Positions 60,125 through 64,000 of a stretch of DNA of 64,000 nt are shown in pieces (the stretch's first letter is position 1; each line of letters opens with the position of its first letter). The stretch is taken from contig NZ_MRDM01000031.1 in assembly GCF_002008165.1 (NCBI RefSeq), positions 203,850 to 267,849 on the forward strand, read 5' to 3'. The translations under genes were made by a program, and so were the position numbers. The notes beneath the pieces are model-generated. The model was not told the DNA's origin, searched no databases, and saw only the letters and a list, made by a program, of their open reading frames with translations. Origin of the DNA: Rhizobium laguerreae. GTDB lineage: Bacteria; Pseudomonadota; Alphaproteobacteria; Rhizobiales; Rhizobiaceae.

Positions 60125-61138
60125 ATGGCCAGAATGACGATGATCGAGGCTGTGCGCAGTGCCATGGACGTCTCGATGGCACGTGACGACAATGTCGTCG
60201 TTTTCGGCGAGGATGTCGGTTATTTCGGCGGCGTCTTTCGCAGCACACAGGGTCTGCAGGCAAAATACGGCAGAACGCGCTGCTTCGATACGCCGATCAG
60301 CGAATCCGGCATCGTCGGCACGGCGATCGGCATGGCGGCCTATGGGCTGAAGCCCTGTGTCGAAATCCAGTTCGCCGATTACATGTATCCGGCCTATGAC
60401 CAGCTGACGCAGGAGGCGGCGCGCATCCGCTACCGTTCCAACGGCGATTTCACCTGCCCGATCGTCGTGCGCATGCCGACCGGCGGCGGCATCTTCGGCG
60501 GCCAGACACACAGCCAGAGTCCGGAGGCGCTTTTTACCCATGTCTGCGGGCTGAAGGTGATCGTGCCTTCCAATCCCTATGACGCCAAAGGCTTGCTGAT
60601 CGCGGCGATCGAGGATCCCGACCCCGTCATGTTCCTGGAGCCGAAGCGGCTCTATAACGGCCCCTTCGACGGCCATCACGAGCGGCCGGTGACGCCCTGG
60701 TCGAAACACGACCTCGGGGAGGTGCCGGACGGCCACTACACCATCCCGATCGGCAAGGCCGAAGTGCGGCGCGCAGGATCGGCGGTGACGGTGGTTGCCT
60801 ACGGCACCATGGTACATGTGGCGCTTGCTGCGGCCGAGGATGCCGGCATCGATGCCGAGGTGATCGATTTGAGAAGCTTGCTGCCGCTCGATCTCGATAC
60901 GATCGTCAAATCGGTCTCGAAGACGGGACGCTGCGTCGTCGTGCATGAGGCAACCCTGACATCCGGCTTCGGCGCCGAAGTCGTGGCGCTGGTACAGGAA
61001 CAATGCTTCTATCATCTCGAAGCGCCGGTCGTGCGTGTTGCCGGCTGGGACACGCCCTATCCGCATGCGCAGGAGTGGGACTATTTCCCCGGTCCCGGCC
61101 GTGTCGGGCGGGCACTTGCCGAAGTCATGGAGGCCTGA
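60125..61138 (+). CDS. bkdA2: Branched-chain 2-oxoacid dehydrogenase E1 component, beta subunit
   Basis: This 337-residue subunit begins ARMTMIEAVRSAMDVSMARDD and contains VFGEDVGYFGGVFRST, FDTPISESGIVGTAIGMAAYG and VRMPTGGGIFGGQTHSQSPE, the usual E1-beta landmarks. It forms the alpha2beta2 decarboxylase with the preceding product. ATG 60125 follows the alpha stop; the longer frame upstream overlaps the alpha gene and is not coding. Confidence 0.94.
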   Translation: MARMTMIEAVRSAMDVSMARDDNVVVFGEDVGYFGGVFRSTQGLQAKYGRTRCFDTPISESGIVGTAIGMAAYGLKPCVEIQFADYMYPAYDQLTQEAARIRYRSNGDFTCPIVVRMPTGGGIFGGQTHSQSPEALFTHVCGLKVIVPSNPYDAKGLLIAAIEDPDPVMFLEPKRLYNGPFDGHHERPVTPWSKHDLGEVPDGHYTIPIGKAEVRRAGSAVTVVAYGTMVHVALAAAEDAGIDAEVIDLRSLLPLDLDTIVKSVSKTGRCVVVHEATLTSGFGAEVVALVQEQCFYHLEAPVVRVAGWDTPYPHAQEWDYFPGPGRVGRALAEVMEA

Positions 61139-61141
61139 GCC

Positions 61142-62383
61142 GTGCGCGAATTCATCATCAAGATGCCCGATGTCGGCGAAGGGGTCGCCGAGGCCGAGAT
61201 CGTAGAATGGCATGTGAAGAAGGGAGATCCCGTCCGCGAGGACATGGTGATCGCCGCCGTCATGACCGACAAGGCCACCGTGGAAATTCCGTCTCCTGTC
61301 AATGGCACCGTCACCTGGCTCGCGGGCGGGATCGGAGACCGTATCGCGGTCAAGGCCCCGCTGGTACGGATCGAGACGGCGGGAGATGTCGGCGAGGCTC
61401 AGTCCGTTGGGATTTCGCAGAAGCCGATTGTTGAGGCGATCAGGACCGAGGTTGCAAGATCTGCTCCCGCAGTGCCAGCCCCTGCGGCGGCGCCAGTGCC
61501 GGCGCCGGGGGAAAAGCCGCTTGCCGCTCCCTCCGTGCGGCTCTTCGCCAGGGAAAGCGGCGTCGATCTGAGACAAGTGCAGGCGACCGGACCGGCCGGG
61601 CGCATCCTGCGCGAGGATATCGAGCAATTCCTAGGCCATGGGACCGCGCCTGCAACGGCAAAGAACGGCTTTGCCAGGAAGACGGCGACCGATGAGATCA
61701 AGCTGACCGGCCTGCGCCGCCGCATCGCCGAGAAGATGGTGCTCTCCGCCTCGCGTATTCCCCACATCACCTATGTGGAGGAAGTGGATATGACCGCGCT
61801 CGAAGAGTTGCGCGCCACCATGAACGGCGACCGCAGGGAAGGTCATCCGAAGCTGACGGTTCTGCCCTTCCTGATGCGGGCGCTGGTCAAGGCCATTTCC
61901 GAGCAGCCTGATGTCAACGCCACTTTCGACGACGATGCCGGCATCATCACGCACTACAGTGCCGTGCATATCGGCATCGCCACGCAGACGCCGGCCGGTC
62001 TGACCGTTCCGGTGGTGCGGCATGCCGAAGCCCGCGGCATCTGGGATTGCGCCGCCGAGATGAACCGGCTGGCGGAAGCGGCGCGCTCGGGTACTGCGAC
62101 ACGCGATGAGCTGTCCGGCTCCACTATCACCATCAGTTCGCTCGGCGCGCTCGGCGGCATCGTCTCTACACCCATCATCAATCATCCCGAAGTGGCGATC
62201 ATCGGCGTCAACAAGATCGCCACGCGACCGGTCTGGGACGGCGCGCAGTTCGTGCCACGCAAGATGATGAACCTCTCCTCCAGCTTCGACCATCGGATCA
62301 TCGACGGCTGGGATGCGGCAAACTTCGTGCAGCGCATCCGCACGCTCATCGAAACGCCTGCGCTCATTTTTATCGAAGGCTGA
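61142..62383 (+). CDS. bkdB: Branched-chain 2-oxoacid dehydrogenase E2 (dihydrolipoyl acyltransferase)
   Basis: This 413-residue E2 has one lipoyl domain with the lipoylated lysine in VMTDKATVEIPSP near residue 43. A Pro/Ala linker is near residues 107-124, and a subunit-binding domain (APSVRLFARESGVDL) near residues 128-165. The catalytic acyltransferase domain ends in SSSFDHRIIDGWDAANF. It transfers the branched acyl group to CoA. It starts with GTG, three bases after the beta-subunit stop. Confidence 0.94.
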   Translation: MREFIIKMPDVGEGVAEAEIVEWHVKKGDPVREDMVIAAVMTDKATVEIPSPVNGTVTWLAGGIGDRIAVKAPLVRIETAGDVGEAQSVGISQKPIVEAIRTEVARSAPAVPAPAAAPVPAPGEKPLAAPSVRLFARESGVDLRQVQATGPAGRILREDIEQFLGHGTAPATAKNGFARKTATDEIKLTGLRRRIAEKMVLSASRIPHITYVEEVDMTALEELRATMNGDRREGHPKLTVLPFLMRALVKAISEQPDVNATFDDDAGIITHYSAVHIGIATQTPAGLTVPVVRHAEARGIWDCAAEMNRLAEAARSGTATRDELSGSTITISSLGALGGIVSTPIINHPEVAIIGVNKIATRPVWDGAQFVPRKMMNLSSSFDHRIIDGWDAANFVQRIRTLIETPALIFIEG

Positions 62384-62388
62384 GATCC

Positions 62389-63786
62389 ATGAAAGAGATC
62401 GTCTGCAAACTCCTCGTCATCGGCGCCGGTCCGGGCGGTTATGTCTGCGCCATCCGCGCCGGACAACTCGGCATCGATACCGTCATCGTCGAGGCTGGCA
62501 AGCCGGGCGGCACCTGCCTGACGGTCGGCTGCATTCCCTCCAAGGCGCTGATCCATGCGGCCGCGGAATTCGACGCAGCGCAAAAGATGTTCGCCGGCAA
62601 GAACCCGATGGGCATCCGCGTCGAAGGCGCCTCGATCGACCTCATGAGGACGATTGCTTGGAAGGACGGGATCGTCGGCCGCTTGACCAGTGGTGTTTCG
62701 GGGCTGCTGCAGAAGGCGCGCGTCAAGATCGTCCACGGCCGCGCCCACTTCCGCGACGGCAAGACGGTGGAGGTGGAGACGGAAATTGGCCAGCAGATCA
62801 TCCGCGCCGAGACGGTGGTGATCGCCACCGGTTCGGATCCGGTGGAGCTTGCGAACCTGCCTTTCGGCGGCCGCGTCATTTCCTCGACAGAGGCGCTGTC
62901 GCTGATAGATCTGCCAAAAAAGCTCGTTGTGGTCGGTGGCGGTTATATCGGGCTGGAGCTCGGGACCGCCTTTGCCAAGATGGGGTCTGATGTGACGGTC
63001 GTCGAGGCGACGCCGCAGGTGCTGCCACAATATGATGCCGAGCTGGTGCGGCCCGTCATGCGCAAGCTGGCCGAAGGCGGTATCCGGGTGTTGACGGGTG
63101 CGAAGGCGATCGGCCTTGCCGACAATGGCGAGGCATTGATCGTCGAAACGCCGGATGGCCGGCGAGAGACCCTGCCGGCGGACCGTGTCCTCGTCACCGT
63201 CGGCCGCCGCCCAAGAACCGCAGGATCCGGTCTCGAAGAGCTCGATCTCGATCGTGCCGGTCCCTATCTCCGGATCGACGACCGTTGCCGCACCTCGATG
63301 CGCGGCATCTATGCGATCGGAGACGTAACCGGCGAGCCGATGCTTGCCCATCGGGCCATGGCGCAAGGGGAGATGGTGGCGGAAATCATCGCCGGAAAGA
63401 AGCGCGCCTGGGACAAAAGATGCATTCCCGCCATCTGCTTTACCGACCCGGAGATCGTCAGCGCCGGCCTGTCGCCGGCGGAGGCGAAGGCGCAAGGCTA
63501 TGAAATTCGCACCGGCCAGTTTCCGTTCAGCGCCAACGGACGGGCAATGACGATGCTGTCCGAAGAAGGCTTCGTGCGCGTCGTGGCCCGCGCCGACACC
63601 AATCTCGTGCTCGGCCTGCAGGCGGCGGGAGCCGGGGTTTCCGAACTCTCGGCGGCTTTTGCCCTCGCCATCGAGATGGGTGCGCGCCTGGAAGACATCG
63701 CCGGCACCATCCACGCGCACCCGACCCGCAGCGAAGCGGTCACGGAGGCGGCGCTTAAAGCTTTGGGAAGTGCGCTGCATATCTGA
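62389..63786 (+). CDS. lpdV: Dihydrolipoamide dehydrogenase (E3) of the branched-chain complex
   Basis: This 465-residue flavoprotein disulfide reductase has FAD motif VIGAGPGGYVCAIRA, redox-active cysteines in GGTCLTVGCIPSKAL, NAD motif VVGGGYIGLELGTAFAKMG, FAD segment GIYAIGDVTGEPMLAHRA and the C-terminal catalytic His in IHAHPTRSEAV. It reoxidises lipoamide of the E2. It starts five bases after the E2 stop and completes the operon, so the window holds the entire complex in order E1alpha, E1beta, E2, E3. Confidence 0.95.
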   Translation: MKEIVCKLLVIGAGPGGYVCAIRAGQLGIDTVIVEAGKPGGTCLTVGCIPSKALIHAAAEFDAAQKMFAGKNPMGIRVEGASIDLMRTIAWKDGIVGRLTSGVSGLLQKARVKIVHGRAHFRDGKTVEVETEIGQQIIRAETVVIATGSDPVELANLPFGGRVISSTEALSLIDLPKKLVVVGGGYIGLELGTAFAKMGSDVTVVEATPQVLPQYDAELVRPVMRKLAEGGIRVLTGAKAIGLADNGEALIVETPDGRRETLPADRVLVTVGRRPRTAGSGLEELDLDRAGPYLRIDDRCRTSMRGIYAIGDVTGEPMLAHRAMAQGEMVAEIIAGKKRAWDKRCIPAICFTDPEIVSAGLSPAEAKAQGYEIRTGQFPFSANGRAMTMLSEEGFVRVVARADTNLVLGLQAAGAGVSELSAAFALAIEMGARLEDIAGTIHAHPTRSEAVTEAALKALGSALHI

Positions 63787-63840
63787 GTTCAAGCGCTTTC
63801 GGCGTCCTGGGCCAGTTTTGAATTTGCTCCAGCGGTTTTT

Positions 63841-64000
63841 TTAAGATGCTCCCCGATTTTTGGGCCGGCGGGAGCTGGAAGTTTCGGGGTTATGGCTCAG
63901 CTCGGCGAGGGTGCCGATCGCGCCATGTGGCCGAACCTCATTGTACAACACGACGACAGAACACCCACAGGACGGAGGTTCGTGAGCTTTTATATCCGTG
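63841..64000 (-). mobile_element. IS3-family transposase remnant (C-terminal end)
   Basis: On the minus strand a frame ending at the TAA at 63841-63843 reads LYNEVRPHGAIGTLAELSHN, then PETSSSRRPKNRGAS. The YNEVRPHGAIG motif (from about 63947) is the conserved end of IS3-family OrfB transposases. The residues further upstream, to the window edge, do not look like the normal integrase core, so the copy is probably degenerate or rearranged. No inverted repeat can be assigned with confidence. Confidence 0.6.

Noticed and set aside
57038..63792. Several 450-610 codon antisense frames opposite thiolase, acyl-CoA dehydrogenase and bkd genes
   Set aside because: The plus-strand genes have complete catalytic motifs, ribosome sites and tight coupling, while the antisense products show no recognisable domains.

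Overview
The window looks like part of an accessory catabolic region, probably on a large plasmid, of an alpha-proteobacterium of the Rhizobium leguminosarum/etli type. The evidence is high GC with strong third-position bias, dense sets of ABC importers with their own LacI/GntR/MocR regulators, a rhizobial-type intergenic palindrome (34107-34156), two toxin-antitoxin pairs and an insertion-sequence remnant at the right edge. The species and replicon are inferred. No rRNA, tRNA or CRISPR array was seen.

Layout. (1) 1-12.4 kb: two polyamine/GABA-type ABC importers. One is on the plus strand with an aldehyde dehydrogenase; the other is on the minus strand with a RidA protein. A divergent MocR-type regulator and a DadA-like amine oxidase follow, and a perfect 10-4-10 inverted repeat lies in the divergent promoter. 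Together they suggest catabolism of an amine or amino acid. (2) 12.4-13.2 kb: a VapBC pair. (3) 13.2-20.9 kb: a GH78 alpha-L-rhamnosidase and a sugar importer under a divergent LacI regulator, with a perfect operator-like inverted repeat. (4) 20.9-31.7 kb: a second LacI regulator, a sugar importer wrapped around a GH127 beta-L-arabinofuranosidase, a DapA-family lyase, a GntR regulator and an M24 Xaa-Pro-type peptidase. A 10-bp motif, ACTGTCGACA, is shared by two promoters here. The set fits use of Hyp-arabinoside glycopeptides from plant cell walls, but plain L-arabinose use is not excluded.

(5) 31.9-32.6 kb: an isolated AT-richer gene for a four-helix membrane protein. (6) 32.7-47.7 kb is the most novel part. 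It holds a GH29 alpha-L-fucosidase, a LacI regulator, a Dpp/Agp-type importer and a KduI/IolB-like isomerase. It also encodes a full-length homologue of human lysosomal alpha-L-iduronidase (GH39) in which nearly all the active-site residues are kept. An AP-endonuclease-fold isomerase, a D-2-hydroxyacid dehydrogenase and an enolase-superfamily protein complete an almost gap-free operon. The enzymes lack signal peptides, so I infer import of a fucose- and L-uronate-containing oligosaccharide, cytoplasmic cleavage and a dedicated uronate pathway that I cannot match to a described one.

(7) 47.8-63.8 kb: branched-chain amino acid degradation. A minus-strand leucine operon encodes isovaleryl-CoA dehydrogenase, methylcrotonyl-CoA carboxylase, a MaoC hydratase and a CitE-like lyase. 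A Phd/PemK-like pair and an AraC regulator follow. A plus-strand operon then encodes a short-chain dehydrogenase, thiolase, acyl-CoA dehydrogenase and the whole branched-chain 2-oxoacid dehydrogenase complex (E1alpha, E1beta, E2, E3). An IS3-type transposase tail ends the window.

A recurring design is visible: each complete substrate-binding-protein gene whose permease lies downstream in the same operon is followed by a hairpin before the permease, which should favour high binding-protein mRNA levels.
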